Shown: positions 33,593-43,598 of the stretch, piece by piece
Numbering within the stretch: the first letter of the stretch is position 1
How the letters are laid out: the number at the start of each line of letters is the position of its first letter
NCBI GenBank assembly: GCA_934432595.1
Contig: CAKRYR010000003.1
Span: forward strand, 124,001 to 188,000
Source of the DNA: an uncultured Lachnospiraceae bacterium
Lineage (GTDB): Bacteria > Bacillota > Clostridia > Lachnospirales > Lachnospiraceae
Reading direction: 5' to 3'
Length of the DNA: 64,000 nucleotides
Notes under the pieces: model-generated
Told to the model about the DNA's origin: nothing
The model's database searches: none
Seen by the model: only the letters and a program-made list of their open reading frames with translations
Position numbers and translations under genes: made by a program

Positions 33593-35257
33593 TTAGTCCC
33601 AAACTCGGTTTGCATCCATCTTACGTATTTCATTTCTCTTTATTTTACCACTTGGAGTTTTAGGTAAACTGTCAACAAATTCTATAACTCTAGGGAATTT
33701 ATATGATGCAGCCTTAGCTTTACAGAAATCCTGTAATTCAACTTTAAGTTCATCAGTTGGTTTATATTCATCATGTAATATAATAGTGGCTTTAACTAGG
33801 CTACCTCTTTTTTTAGATGGAACTGCTGTTACAGCAACATCCAATACAGCAGGATGCTCAATTAATACGCTTTCAACTTCAAATGGTCCAATACGGTAAC
33901 CACTTGACTTAATAATATCATCAACTCTACCTACATACCAATAATAACCATCTTCATCAAAAGTTGCTCTATCTCCTGTATGATAAACATTATCTCTCCA
34001 TACATAATCATACTGAGCATCATTATTATAATATCCAGCAAATAGGCCAATTTGTTTAGTTCCTTTATCAGGTATTATAACAATTTCACCTTCTTCATTT
34101 GGTTTTGTAACAAATTCTCCATCATCATTAAGTAATTTAACATTATACATAGGTGATGGTCTTCCCATTGATCCAGGCTTTTCTACATCTCCTACTAAAT
34201 TAGCTAATATAAGCGTTGACTCTGTTTGTCCAAAGCCTTCCATTATAGTTAAACCTGTCTTTTCTCTAAATACATTTAATATTTCAGGATTCAAAGCTTC
34301 TCCTGCCGTTGTAACATGTTTTAAAGAAGATAAATCATGTTTTTCAAATTTACCTCTAATTAAATACTTATATAATGTTGGTGGTGCACAAAATGTAGTT
34401 ACTTTATATTTTTCTATAACCTTTAACATTTCATTTGCATAAAAATTATCATAGTCGTAGACCATAATGGCACTTCCGCACAACCATTGTCCATATATTT
34501 TACCCCAAGCAGCTTTAGCCCATCCAGTATCTGCAACAGTTAAATGTACGCCATCATTAACTACATTATGCCAATACTTTGCAGTACATATATGTCCAAT
34601 TGGATATGTAAAATCATGTGTAACAGCTTTAGGATCTCCACTTGTACCAGACGTAAAATATAATAACATATAATCTGTCTTCTTGGTATCAACTCTATCT
34701 AATACAGGGCTAGTTTTTTCCAATTCTTCGTTAAATTGAATCATACCAACCTTATTCTCTTTTACAATAAATACACTAGTTAAGTTTGGACAACATCTTT
34801 GTGCTTCTAATACTTGTTCTGGCATATTTTCATCTGGAGTACATACAATTCCTCTAACATCAACATTTTGAATTCTATATACTATATCCTTAGTTGTAAG
34901 CATATGTGTAGCAGGAATTGCTACTGCACCTAATTTATGTAATCCAACTAAAGCATACCAAAATTCATAATGTCTTTTTAGTATAAGCATTACTCTATCG
35001 CCTTTTTTTATTCCATTATTTCTAAATACATTGGCTGCTCTATTAGACATTTCTTTCATTTCACCAAAAGTAATAATCTTCTCTTCACCATGAACACCAC
35101 ACCAAACTAATGCTACCTTATCTGGTTCTTCATCTGCAATAGCATCTACTACATCATATCCAAAATTAAAATTATCATCACAGAATAATTCTAATTTGGA
35201 AATTCTTCCATTTTCATCGAATTCTTCCCTACAAAACTTTTTATATAAGGCTTCCAT
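33593..35257 (-). CDS. acyl-CoA synthetase (AMP-forming, medium-chain type)
   Basis: 554 residues, ANL superfamily. It activates a carboxylic acid through acyl-AMP to acyl-CoA. Motifs: YFTSGTSGDPKAVTHD (P-loop), TTAGEAL and EGFGQTES (A5), YHTGDRATFDEDGYYWYVGR, SSGYRIGPFEVES, and the catalytic Lys in TPSGKIKRNEIR. It resembles the MACS/acetyl-CoA-synthetase-like subgroup. As the last gene after accA it may recycle or supply acyl groups to the fatty acid pathway; the chain length is not readable. SD GGAGG. Confidence 0.88.
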   Translation of the reverse strand: MEALYKKFCREEFDENGRISKLELFCDDNFNFGYDVVDAIADEEPDKVALVWCGVHGEEKIITFGEMKEMSNRAANVFRNNGIKKGDRVMLILKRHYEFWYALVGLHKLGAVAIPATHMLTTKDIVYRIQNVDVRGIVCTPDENMPEQVLEAQRCCPNLTSVFIVKENKVGMIQFNEELEKTSPVLDRVDTKKTDYMLLYFTSGTSGDPKAVTHDFTYPIGHICTAKYWHNVVNDGVHLTVADTGWAKAAWGKIYGQWLCGSAIMVYDYDNFYANEMLKVIEKYKVTTFCAPPTLYKYLIRGKFEKHDLSSLKHVTTAGEALNPEILNVFREKTGLTIMEGFGQTESTLILANLVGDVEKPGSMGRPSPMYNVKLLNDDGEFVTKPNEEGEIVIIPDKGTKQIGLFAGYYNNDAQYDYVWRDNVYHTGDRATFDEDGYYWYVGRVDDIIKSSGYRIGPFEVESVLIEHPAVLDVAVTAVPSKKRGSLVKATIILHDEYKPTDELKVELQDFCKAKAASYKFPRVIEFVDSLPKTPSGKIKRNEIRKMDANRVWD

Positions 35258-35279
35258 TTTCTAACCTCCACGGCACAGA

Positions 35280-36089
35280 TTAGTTTTTACAATAACTATC
35301 GTATTCACCAATCTTTCTAAATTTCATATATCTGTTTTCTAATAAAACATCAACTTTTGTCTTTTTTAATTTCTTCATTTTAGCAATTAATTCTTTCTCT
35401 AACGTATCAAAGAACATTTGTCTTGCTTCTGGTTGTAAAAAGTCATCTGGTTCTTTACATATCTTCTCTATTACACCTTGACTTAATAAATTCTTTGCTG
35501 TTAATTTAAGGGCAGATGCTGCTCTTTTAGCTTTATTAATATCTTTCCATAAAATATTAGCACAACTTTCTGGTGAAATTACAGAATAATATGCATTAGA
35601 TAACATCCATACTTCATCAGCTACAGCTAAAGCAATAGCTCCTCCGCTTCCACCTTCACCAATTATTATTGATATAATAGGTACTTTTAATGTCATCATC
35701 TCTGCTAAATTCTCAGCTATAGCTTGGCCTTGACCTCTCTCTTCAGCATCTATTCCACAAAATGCACCCGCTGTATCTACAAAACATACAATAGGTCTTC
35801 CAAACTTCTCTGCCAACTTAAATTGTCTAAGAGCCTTTCTATAGCCTTCAGGATGTGCTGCACCAAAGTTATGTTTTATCTTATCCTCAGTATCAATACC
35901 TTTCTCGATTCCTACAACCGTTACAGGCATTTTTCCAAGATATCCTATTCCAGTAATTACAGCTGCATCATCACCGAATTTTCTATCTCCATGCATCTCA
36001 CAGAAATCTGTAATAATATTATCAATATATTCTGCTGCTGTTGGTCTATCGCTACTTCTAGCTGCTAAAACTCTATCATAACTTGTCAT
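35280..36089 (-). CDS. accA: acetyl-CoA carboxylase carboxyltransferase alpha
   Basis: 269 residues, shorter than the ~315 of E. coli AccA, as is common in Clostridia. It opens directly at YDRVLAARSSDRPTAAEYID. The crotonase-fold motifs FAAGHPEG-like FGAAHPEGYRKALR, GEGGSGGAIALAVAD and VISPESCANILW bind carboxybiotin. It partners AccD to make malonyl-CoA. It shares one base with the accD stop, so they are coupled. Confidence 0.95.
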   Translation of the reverse strand: MTSYDRVLAARSSDRPTAAEYIDNIITDFCEMHGDRKFGDDAAVITGIGYLGKMPVTVVGIEKGIDTEDKIKHNFGAAHPEGYRKALRQFKLAEKFGRPIVCFVDTAGAFCGIDAEERGQGQAIAENLAEMMTLKVPIISIIIGEGGSGGAIALAVADEVWMLSNAYYSVISPESCANILWKDINKAKRAASALKLTAKNLLSQGVIEKICKEPDDFLQPEARQMFFDTLEKELIAKMKKLKKTKVDVLLENRYMKFRKIGEYDSYCKN

Positions 36090-36937
36090 TATTTAGCACC
36101 TCCTTTATGGAATTTAAGCATTTTCCCAATATAGTCCTTCTGCTCAAGACGTCCAACTATATCATCTATAAATCCACATTTTAACACTTCTTCTGCACGT
36201 TGGAAGTTCTCAGGTAGTTTTCTTCTTAGTGTTTGCTCAATTACTCTAGGACCAGCAAAACCAACTAAAGCATTTGGTTCAGCAATAATCACATCTCCTA
36301 ACATAGCAAAACTAGCCTCTACACCACCAGTTGTAGGATGAGTTAATAAGGATAAATAAAAATTACCAGCATCACTATGTCTCTTTACTGCTCCTGAAAC
36401 TTTTGCCATCTGCATTAAAGATACAATGCCTTCTTGCATTCTTGCTCCACCAGAAGCAACTACACCCACTACAGGTAAGTTATTATTTGTAGCATATTCA
36501 AATATTCTAGTAATTTTATCTCCTACTACAGCTCCCATAGATGCCATTATAAAATCAGTCTCCATTACAAATATACAACACTCTTCACCATTAATTGAAG
36601 CAGTTCCAGTAATTACACCTTCACTTTCTTTTGACTTTGTCCTTGCTTTATTAATCTTTTCCTCATATTCTGGAAAATTCAATATATTTCTTGAAACAAA
36701 ATCTGCATCAAATTCTACAAATGATTCAAAATCAGTTAAATAATATACTCTTTTTCTAGCGCTCATTTTATAATAATAGTTACATACAGGACATCTATAC
36801 AAAGCATGTTTTATATCTTTTCTACGAATTTCATTGCCACATGAAACGCACTTAAAAAAGCTAGGTTTTTCAACTGTACCCGCACTAGTTCCTTCTAATT
36901 GATTGTATACATTCTTAAATAAATCCTTAAAATTCAC
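36089..36937 (-). CDS. accD: acetyl-CoA carboxylase carboxyltransferase beta
   Basis: 282 residues. The N-terminal zinc ribbon CVSCGNEIRRKDI...CPVC (C-x2-C-x15-C-x2-C) is intact. The catalytic domain shows SGGARMQEG, TTGGVEASFAMLGDVI and EPNALVGFAGPRVIEQT. It starts with GTG at 36937, 8 bases after AGGTGA. It forms the A2B2 transferase with AccA. Confidence 0.95.
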   Translation of the reverse strand: MNFKDLFKNVYNQLEGTSAGTVEKPSFFKCVSCGNEIRRKDIKHALYRCPVCNYYYKMSARKRVYYLTDFESFVEFDADFVSRNILNFPEYEEKINKARTKSKESEGVITGTASINGEECCIFVMETDFIMASMGAVVGDKITRIFEYATNNNLPVVGVVASGGARMQEGIVSLMQMAKVSGAVKRHSDAGNFYLSLLTHPTTGGVEASFAMLGDVIIAEPNALVGFAGPRVIEQTLRRKLPENFQRAEEVLKCGFIDDIVGRLEQKDYIGKMLKFHKGGAK

Positions 36938-36942
36938 CTACA

Positions 36943-38271
36943 TCACCTATCCTTTAAGAAATCTGTTGTATAGGTACCAGACTCAAATTGTTCATCTGAT
37001 ATCAACTCTAAATGCATATCACTATTATGTACTATCCCATGAATAACTAATTCTGATAAGGCACTTCTCATTTTACGAATTGCCTCTTCCCTTGTCTTAG
37101 AATAAACTATTATCTTACCCAACATTGAGTCATAATATGGTGGGACAACATAATTTTGATATATTGCACTATCAAATCTAACATTAGGTCCACCTGGTAC
37201 ATGAAGAATCTTAATTTCTCCACAACAAGGTGTAAACGTTTTAGGATCCTCAGCACATATTCTACATTCAATTGCATGCCCATCTATATGTATATCTTTC
37301 TCATCAAATGGTATTTCAAGTCCTGCTGCTGTTCTAATCTGCCATTTAACAATATCTACACCACATGCCATCTCTGTAACACTATGTTCTACTTGAAGTC
37401 TAGTATTCATTTCCATAAAATAGAATTCATTAGATGAATCTAATAAAAACTCTATAGTTCCTACAGTTACATATCCAACTGCACTTGTAGCTTTTCTTGC
37501 CGCATCATGCATACGTATACGAATATCTTCTGTCAAAGTAGGAGCTGGACATTCTTCTATAAGTTTTTGATTCTTACGTTGAGCAGAACAATCTCTATCA
37601 CCAAGAACAACAACTTTACCTTGTTTATCTGCTAAGACTTGAACCTCTACGTGTTTTACATTAGTTAAATATTTTTCAATATATAAAGCTCCATCTCCAA
37701 ATGCAGATTTAGCTTCTTCTTTTGCACTTATAAAGTTGCTTTCAAACTCACTCTCAGCATATACAGGGCGAATTCCTCTTCCCCCACCACCTGAACGAGC
37801 TTTTATTAGTATTGGATAACCAACTTTATTTGCAATGGCTACACCTTCTTCGGCAGTTTCTACAATATCACTACCTTCTATAATAAGTACACCTGCATTT
37901 TTCATTGTACGTCTAGCTTCATCTTTATCTCCCATTTTTTCTATTACTTCAGGAGAAGGACCGATAAATACTATATCGTTCTCAATACACTTACGTGCAA
38001 ATTCAGCATTCTCTGATAAAAGTCCATATCCAGGATGTATTGCTTCTACACCACAATGCAATGCAATAGTTAATATAGCGTCAATATTTAGATAACTGTC
38101 CTTAACCATTGGACCACCAACACAATAACTTTCATCTGCCAAATCTGTATGTAAAGCTTCTTTATCTGCTTCTGAGTATACTGCAACTGTATGTATACCC
38201 ATTTCTTTACATGCACGAATAATACGAACAGCTACTTCTCCTCTATTAGCAACTAATATTTTAGAAAACAT
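36943..38271 (-). CDS. accC: acetyl-CoA carboxylase biotin carboxylase
   Basis: 442 residues from the ATG at 38271 (SD AAGGTGG, 7-nt spacing). ATP-grasp enzyme that carboxylates biotin on AccB with bicarbonate. Motifs: KILVANRGEVAVRIIRACKE, GYGLLSENAEFA, KARSGGGGRGI (ATP loop), EECPAP, and FMEMNTRLQVEHSVTE with the catalytic Glu/Arg. Complete and canonical. Confidence 0.96.
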   Translation of the reverse strand: MFSKILVANRGEVAVRIIRACKEMGIHTVAVYSEADKEALHTDLADESYCVGGPMVKDSYLNIDAILTIALHCGVEAIHPGYGLLSENAEFARKCIENDIVFIGPSPEVIEKMGDKDEARRTMKNAGVLIIEGSDIVETAEEGVAIANKVGYPILIKARSGGGGRGIRPVYAESEFESNFISAKEEAKSAFGDGALYIEKYLTNVKHVEVQVLADKQGKVVVLGDRDCSAQRKNQKLIEECPAPTLTEDIRIRMHDAARKATSAVGYVTVGTIEFLLDSSNEFYFMEMNTRLQVEHSVTEMACGVDIVKWQIRTAAGLEIPFDEKDIHIDGHAIECRICAEDPKTFTPCCGEIKILHVPGGPNVRFDSAIYQNYVVPPYYDSMLGKIIVYSKTREEAIRKMRSALSELVIHGIVHNSDMHLELISDEQFESGTYTTDFLKDR

Positions 38272-38283
38272 ATTCATTCCACC

Positions 38284-38703
38284 TTAATTTTTTTCAATAA
38301 TTGCAAATGAAAAATCACCTGTCATACAAATTTGTCCTTCTACTGATGCTTCTCCATGGAAAAAGTAAAATGGATGTTTACTACGAGTTATATTACATTT
38401 AAATGTAATTGTATCTCCAGGTTTTACTTGTCTCTTAAATTTTACATTGTTAATTCCAGTATAAACTGGCAAGCAATCAGACATATTATCTTTAAATAAT
38501 CCACATGCTGATTGAGCAGTCATTTCGCATAGAATAACTCCTGGAACAATAGGGTTACCTGGAAAATGTCCTCTTAAAAAGAACTCATCTCCTCTTACAG
38601 TATACTTACCTATACATGTCCCATCTTCTACAATATCTATCTCATCAACAAGTAACATATCCTCTCTGTGAGGTAAAATTTGCATTATCTCTTCTTTATT
38701 CAT
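38284..38703 (-). CDS. fabZ: 3-hydroxyacyl-ACP dehydratase FabZ
   Basis: 139 residues, one hot-dog fold. Catalytic HFPGNPIVPGVILCEMTAQ supplies the His, with the Glu in the following helix. It dehydrates 3-hydroxyacyl-ACP to trans-2-enoyl-ACP. The opening IMQILPHREDMLLVDEI is typical. It sits between accB and accC. No FabA or FabM is visible in the operon. Confidence 0.95.
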   Translation of the reverse strand: MNKEEIMQILPHREDMLLVDEIDIVEDGTCIGKYTVRGDEFFLRGHFPGNPIVPGVILCEMTAQSACGLFKDNMSDCLPVYTGINNVKFKRQVKPGDTITFKCNITRSKHPFYFFHGEASVEGQICMTGDFSFAIIEKN

Positions 38704-38718
38704 ATATACACTTCCTAA

Positions 38719-39189
38719 CTAATCCATAGTTATCTTAAATAATGTTTGACCATATTCAACAACATTTCCGTTGTCAACACATATCTCTGCTATAGTACCT
38801 GCTGTTTCTGCTTTAATTTCATTGAACATTTTCATTGCTTCAATTGCACATAAAACATCACCTTTATTTACTCTATCACCAACTTTAACATATGCATCTT
38901 CTTCTGGTGAAGGAGCGGCATAAAATACACCAACAAGTGGAGCCTTTACATCATTTAAAGATGAATTTGTCTCTGTAGTATCTGTATCAGTTACATCTTC
39001 AACAGTATTCTCACTAGTTGCAGTAACTGCTTGATTACTACTTACTACAGGAACATTTTCTACAGAAGCTGTTACAACTTTAACTTCTTTTTTTAGTATA
39101 AGTTCAAAATCCTTATCGTTAACCTTTAATTGTGTTAATCCCAAATCTTTGAACATGTCAGCAAATATTTTTAATTGTTCATTTGTCAT
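38719..39189 (-). CDS. accB: biotin carboxyl carrier protein of acetyl-CoA carboxylase
   Basis: 156 residues from ATG 39189 (SD GGAGG, 9-nt spacing). An N-terminal helical domain (about 1-35), a Thr/Val/Ser-rich linker (about 36-82) and a biotinyl domain with the thumb (VGVFYAAPSPEEDAYVKVGD) and EAMKMFNEI, where Lys carries biotin. The thumb distinguishes it from the decarboxylase carrier encoded at 18.8 kb. Confidence 0.95.
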   Translation of the reverse strand: MTNEQLKIFADMFKDLGLTQLKVNDKDFELILKKEVKVVTASVENVPVVSSNQAVTATSENTVEDVTDTDTTETNSSLNDVKAPLVGVFYAAPSPEEDAYVKVGDRVNKGDVLCAIEAMKMFNEIKAETAGTIAEICVDNGNVVEYGQTLFKITMD

Positions 39190-39208
39190 CACTAACAACC
39201 TCCGTTTA

Positions 39209-40447
39209 CTATGCGTCTATACGTTTTAATGCTATACATGCATTATGTCCACCAAATCCTAATGATGAAGATAAAGCATATTCCAAATCTGCTTTTACAG
39301 GAGTATTTGGAGTATAGTCTAAATCTAATTCCTCGTCTTTTTCTTTATAATTAATTGTTGGAGGTACAACTCCATTCTTAAGAGCCAATACTGATGCTAT
39401 AGCTTCAATTGCTCCAGCAGCTCCTAACATATGTCCTGTAACAGACTTAGTTGAACTAATATGTAACTTATACGCATCCTCACCAAATACTGCTTTAAGT
39501 GCAGTTGTTTCCATTGCATCATTCATATGTGTTCCTGTACCATGAGCATTTACATATATTTGGTTATCACCAGTCATTCCAGCTTCTTCTTTAGCAAGTC
39601 TAATTGCGTTAATAGCACCTTCTGCATCTGGATCTGGAGAAGTTATATGATATGCATCACATGTATTACCATATCCAACAACTTCTGCATATATATTAGC
39701 ACCACGAGCGACTGCTCTATCATATTCTTCAAGGATAAGTACTGCAGCGCCTTCTCCCATGACAAATCCACCTCTACGAGCATCAAAAGGTAATGATGCT
39801 GCATTAGGATCTTGGCTAAGTGATAGTGCCTTACAATTAACAAAACCAGCAACTGCTAACTCATTAATTGAAGCCTCTGAACCACCTGCAATAATTGCAT
39901 CTGCATATCCATGTTTAATTGCTCTATAAGCCTCACCTATTGTATTAGATGAAGTTGCGCAAGCTGTAACTATTGGTAATGATGGTCCTTTTGCACCATG
40001 ACGAATAGCTACCATACCTGTTGCCATATTAGCAATAGTCATAGGAATAAAGAATGGTGATACTCTATCTACACCACGAGTTCTAAGCTTGTCTGCCTCA
40101 GAAAGGAAAGTTCCCATTCCGCCCATACCAGAACCTAAATAACAACCAAATCTTGTTGCATCTATATCACTTTCTTTAATCTTACTATCTTCAACTGCTT
40201 GCTCTGCAGCTGCAACAGCAAACTTAATATAATCATCCGTTCTTCTAATTTCTCCAGGAGTTTTAAAATATTTCTTTGCATCAAAATCCTTAACTTCTGC
40301 AGCTAATTTTGCTTGCAAATCACTAGTATCAAACTTTGATATAAAATCTATTCCACAACGTCCTTCTAAAAGACTATTCCAAAATGTATCTACATCACAT
40401 CCAACTGGAGTGACAGCTCCAATTCCTGTAACAACAACTCTTCTCAT
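39209..40447 (-). CDS. fabF: 3-oxoacyl-ACP synthase II
   Basis: 412 residues. Condensing enzyme with the Cys-His-His triad: TACATSSNTIGEA (Cys), NAHGTGTHMND (His) and SVTGHMLGAAGAIEA (His). It elongates acyl-ACP with malonyl-ACP. No fabH lies in this operon, so initiation must be encoded elsewhere. SD GGAGGT. Confidence 0.96.
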   Translation of the reverse strand: MRRVVVTGIGAVTPVGCDVDTFWNSLLEGRCGIDFISKFDTSDLQAKLAAEVKDFDAKKYFKTPGEIRRTDDYIKFAVAAAEQAVEDSKIKESDIDATRFGCYLGSGMGGMGTFLSEADKLRTRGVDRVSPFFIPMTIANMATGMVAIRHGAKGPSLPIVTACATSSNTIGEAYRAIKHGYADAIIAGGSEASINELAVAGFVNCKALSLSQDPNAASLPFDARRGGFVMGEGAAVLILEEYDRAVARGANIYAEVVGYGNTCDAYHITSPDPDAEGAINAIRLAKEEAGMTGDNQIYVNAHGTGTHMNDAMETTALKAVFGEDAYKLHISSTKSVTGHMLGAAGAIEAIASVLALKNGVVPPTINYKEKDEELDLDYTPNTPVKADLEYALSSSLGFGGHNACIALKRIDA

Positions 40448-40465
40448 AATATACCTCCATTATAT

Positions 40466-41203
40466 TTAAATGTACATTCCACCATCAACTTTAATAACTT
40501 CTCCAGTTATATAAGCTGACATATCACTAGCTAAGAATAAAGCAAGATTAGCTATATCTTCTGGATTACCAACCTTTTTCATTGGAATCATATTTATTAA
40601 TCCTTCTTGCTTATCTAACAAATCTTCTGTCATATCAGTAGCAATAAACCCTGGTGCAATAGCATTACAATTTATGCCCTTTGCAGCATATTCTTTAGCA
40701 AGTGATTTAGTTAATCCAACGATACCTGCCTTAGAAGCTGCATAATTAACTTGTCCTGGATTTCCCATTAAGCCTACTACAGAACTAATATTTATAATTT
40801 TACCGTATTTATTACGGATAAATGGTCTTATACATGCTTTTACTGTATTATATGTACCTTTTAAATTAACACTTATTACATCATCAAAATCTTCTTCTGA
40901 CATTTGTATAAGTAGTTTATCCTTTGTTATCCCCGCATTATTAACCAAAATATCTATTTTACCAAATTGTTCTATAACTGAATCTATTGACGATTTAACT
41001 TGTTCAAAATTAGACACATCACAAGGAACAAACATAGCTTCATTACCAATAGCATTTAGTTCAGATAAAGTCTGATTAACTGCCTCCGATTCTCTTGTAG
41101 CAAATATAGCCACTTTAGCTCCATTATTAGCAAGCTTTAGAGCTATTGCTTTTCCTATACCTCTAGAACCTCCTGTTACAACAGCAACTCTTCCATTTAA
41201 CAA
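40466..41203 (-). CDS. fabG: 3-oxoacyl-ACP reductase FabG
   Basis: 245-residue short-chain dehydrogenase. NADPH site TGGSRGIGKAIA, NNAGITKD, and catalytic Ser-Tyr-Lys (NISSVVGLMGN; YAASKAG). The start appears to be TTG at 41203: GAGGTGA lies about eight bases upstream and no ATG fits the conserved N-terminus LNGRVAVVTGG. Standard FAS II reductase between fabD and fabF. Confidence 0.95.
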   Translation of the reverse strand: MLNGRVAVVTGGSRGIGKAIALKLANNGAKVAIFATRESEAVNQTLSELNAIGNEAMFVPCDVSNFEQVKSSIDSVIEQFGKIDILVNNAGITKDKLLIQMSEEDFDDVISVNLKGTYNTVKACIRPFIRNKYGKIINISSVVGLMGNPGQVNYAASKAGIVGLTKSLAKEYAAKGINCNAIAPGFIATDMTEDLLDKQEGLINMIPMKKVGNPEDIANLALFLASDMSAYITGEVIKVDGGMYI

Positions 41204-41307
41204 TACTAGTCACCTCTTCTAATAACGTATTTTCGATTTTAAAAATAATTAACTTTATATTTTATTCTCTTCTATTCAATAAAAATTTTTGCCAAATTAG
41301 CTTAATT

Positions 41308-42228
41308 CTATGCCAATTCTTCAATTGTAGAATTCAAAGAATCCATATCTGAAACATTGAATACTTTAACATCTTTTAATGTCTTTTGAACAAATCCTGA
41401 TAAAGTCTTACCTGGACCTACTTCTATAAATGTGTCGCATCCATCTTCATACATTCTACGAATAATACTTTCCCATTTAACACTATTAGATGCTTGTTTT
41501 GCAATAGTGTCTATAATATCTGACTTATTCTCAGGATATACTTCACCTGTCATATTAGAATACATAATCATGCTAGGCTCATTAACATCCATAGTATTTA
41601 ATTCCTTAACTAAAATGTCTGTTGCTTCTTGCATAAAAGGTGTGTGGAAAGGACCACTAACGGCAAGTTTAATTGCTCGTCCACCTAATTCTTTAATATC
41701 CTTAGCATATTCTTGTAATTCTTCACTATTACCAGCAACAGAGACCTGTCCTGGACAATTATAATTAACTGGATATACTTGATTATATTTTTTTGCTGCA
41801 TTGTCAACTTGCTCATTTGTCAATTTAACAACAGCTACCATTCCACCTGGATTTTTTGAAGCACATTCAGACATGACCTTGCCACGCACTGTAACTAATT
41901 TAAAGGCATCTTCATCAGATAAAACATTAGCATATGCCAATGCTGATATCTCACCAAGAGAAAACCCTGCTATCATATCAGGATTAATTCCTTTATTAGT
42001 TAACGCTCTTGCGCAAGCTAAATCAGTTAAGAATAAACATGGTTGAGTATTTTCCGTTTTTGATAATGTATCAGAATCACCTTCAAAACACTGTTTCTTT
42101 GTATTAGGACGGACTTGTTCGCCCATATCAAAAATTTTTGCTGCTTCCGGCATATTATCATATAGGTCTTTACCCATTCCCACATACTGTGCGCCTTGAC
42201 CAGCAAACAAAAATGCTATTTTACCCAT
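41308..42228 (-). CDS. fabD: malonyl-CoA:ACP transacylase
   Basis: 306 residues. FLFAGQGAQYVGMG at the N-terminus, catalytic Ser in IAGFSLGEISAL, the malonyl-binding Arg further on, and His in VSGPFHTPFM. It loads malonyl onto ACP. The start overlaps the fabK stop by 13 bases. A 104-base gap before fabG is the largest inside the operon. Confidence 0.96.
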   Translation of the reverse strand: MGKIAFLFAGQGAQYVGMGKDLYDNMPEAAKIFDMGEQVRPNTKKQCFEGDSDTLSKTENTQPCLFLTDLACARALTNKGINPDMIAGFSLGEISALAYANVLSDEDAFKLVTVRGKVMSECASKNPGGMVAVVKLTNEQVDNAAKKYNQVYPVNYNCPGQVSVAGNSEELQEYAKDIKELGGRAIKLAVSGPFHTPFMQEATDILVKELNTMDVNEPSMIMYSNMTGEVYPENKSDIIDTIAKQASNSVKWESIIRRMYEDGCDTFIEVGPGKTLSGFVQKTLKDVKVFNVSDMDSLNSTIEELA

Positions 42229-43163
42229 ACATTTGCTCCTTTTAATAACTCTTCTGCTTCTGTAATAACATCAGTTATAATTTGTTTACAAGTCATCCTT
42301 TCCTTAACGATACCTGCTATCTGTCCACACATAACTGAGCCACCATCTACATCGCCTTCTTTTGCAGCCATTCTTAGAGCACCGGCTCCCATAGTCTCTA
42401 ACTCTTCATTAGTAACATTTGAATCATATTCTTTTTCAAACATTCCTCTTGAAAGTTTATTTTTTAGAGTACGAACAGGATGTCCTAATCTCTTACCTGT
42501 TACAATAGTATCTATATCTTTAGCATTAAGCACTCTTTCTTTGTAGTTATCGTGAACATTACATTCTTCTGCAACTAAAAAACGAGTTCCCATTTGAACT
42601 CCACACGCACCTAACATTAAAGCTGCTGCAAAGCCTCTCCCATCAGCTATTCCTCCTGCAGCAATTACCGGAATATCCACTGCATCACATACTTGTGGAA
42701 CTAATGTCATTGTAGTCAATTCTCCTACGTGGCCACCAGACTCCATACCTTCTGCGATAACAGCTGTTGCCCCTCTTCTTGCAACCATCTTAGCCAAAGC
42801 AACTGATGGGATTACTGGAATAACCTTTATACCAGCTTCTAAAAATTGTTTCATATATGGTGAAGGATTACCAGCTCCTGTAGTTACAACAGCCACCCTC
42901 TCTTCACATACAACCTCAACAACTTCTTTAACAAAAGGACTCATAAGCATAATATTAACACCAAAAGGTTTATCTGTTAATTTCTTAGCCTTAACAATTT
43001 GTTCTCTAAGTTGTTCACCATTAGAATTCATTGCAGCAATAATACCTAATCCACCAGCATTAGATACTGCTGCTGCTAAATCAGCATCTGCTATCCAAGC
43101 CATACCTCCTTGGAATATAGGATATTCAATTCCTAACATTTCACATAAATTTGATTTTATCAT
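42216..43163 (-). CDS. fabK: enoyl-ACP reductase II (FMN-dependent)
   Basis: 315 residues, a TIM-barrel flavoenzyme of the FabK/nitronate monooxygenase fold. It opens with LGIEYPIFQGGMAWIADADL. The catalytic ESGGHVGE-like EGMESGGHVGELTTM and PVIAAGGIADGRG, ACGVQMGTRFL bind FMN. It is NAD(P)H-dependent and triclosan-tolerant as a family. It replaces FabI, as in streptococci and many Clostridia. The shared leader motif overlaps its SD. Confidence 0.95.
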   Translation of the reverse strand: MIKSNLCEMLGIEYPIFQGGMAWIADADLAAAVSNAGGLGIIAAMNSNGEQLREQIVKAKKLTDKPFGVNIMLMSPFVKEVVEVVCEERVAVVTTGAGNPSPYMKQFLEAGIKVIPVIPSVALAKMVARRGATAVIAEGMESGGHVGELTTMTLVPQVCDAVDIPVIAAGGIADGRGFAAALMLGACGVQMGTRFLVAEECNVHDNYKERVLNAKDIDTIVTGKRLGHPVRTLKNKLSRGMFEKEYDSNVTNEELETMGAGALRMAAKEGDVDGGSVMCGQIAGIVKERMTCKQIITDVITEAEELLKGANVWVK

Positions 43164-43169
43164 ATTAAT

Positions 43170-43186
43170 CCTCGTTTCTGAGCAAC
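43170..43186 (-). promoter_or_regulatory. shared leader/RBS motif, copy 3
   Basis: Minus strand GTTGCTCAGAAACGAGG, six bases before the fabK ATG, with TTAGATA upstream as in copy 1. Confidence 0.45.
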
Positions 43187-43346
43187 ATATCTAAGAATAA
43201 CATTTTTTATGTTACTTTATCTTTTACATTATAAATATGAAAGATAGTGATTAATTTTGTATAAAACTTTAGACAAAGATTTATACAAAATTCAATCACT
43301 TTCCCACATAATATATTCAAGACTTAATTATTATTCTAATTCATAA

Positions 43347-43562
43347 TTATTTGTTTGCTTCAATATATTCTACAAGTTTATCAACAGTATTAATCTCTTG
43401 TGATAACTCTATTGAGCAATCTAATTGATCTTCAATATCCATAACTAACTCAGCTATATCTAATGAATCTAATCCTATTTCTGTAAATGTTGCTGAATCA
43501 TCGATTTCTGCAACGTCCTTTCCTAAATAATCAGCTATTATCTTTATAATTTGTTCTTTCAT
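43347..43562 (-). CDS. acpP: acyl carrier protein
   Basis: 71 residues from ATG 43562, which has AAAGGAG at 7-nt spacing; the ATG two codons earlier is too close to it. Phosphopantetheine attachment Ser in EIGLDSLDIAELV, acidic throughout. First gene of the fatty acid operon, separated from fabK by 183 bases. Confidence 0.97.
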   Translation of the reverse strand: MKEQIIKIIADYLGKDVAEIDDSATFTEIGLDSLDIAELVMDIEDQLDCSIELSQEINTVDKLVEYIEANK

Positions 43563-43598
43563 TTCCATTCTCCTTTAAAAAAATTTTATATATTCTGA

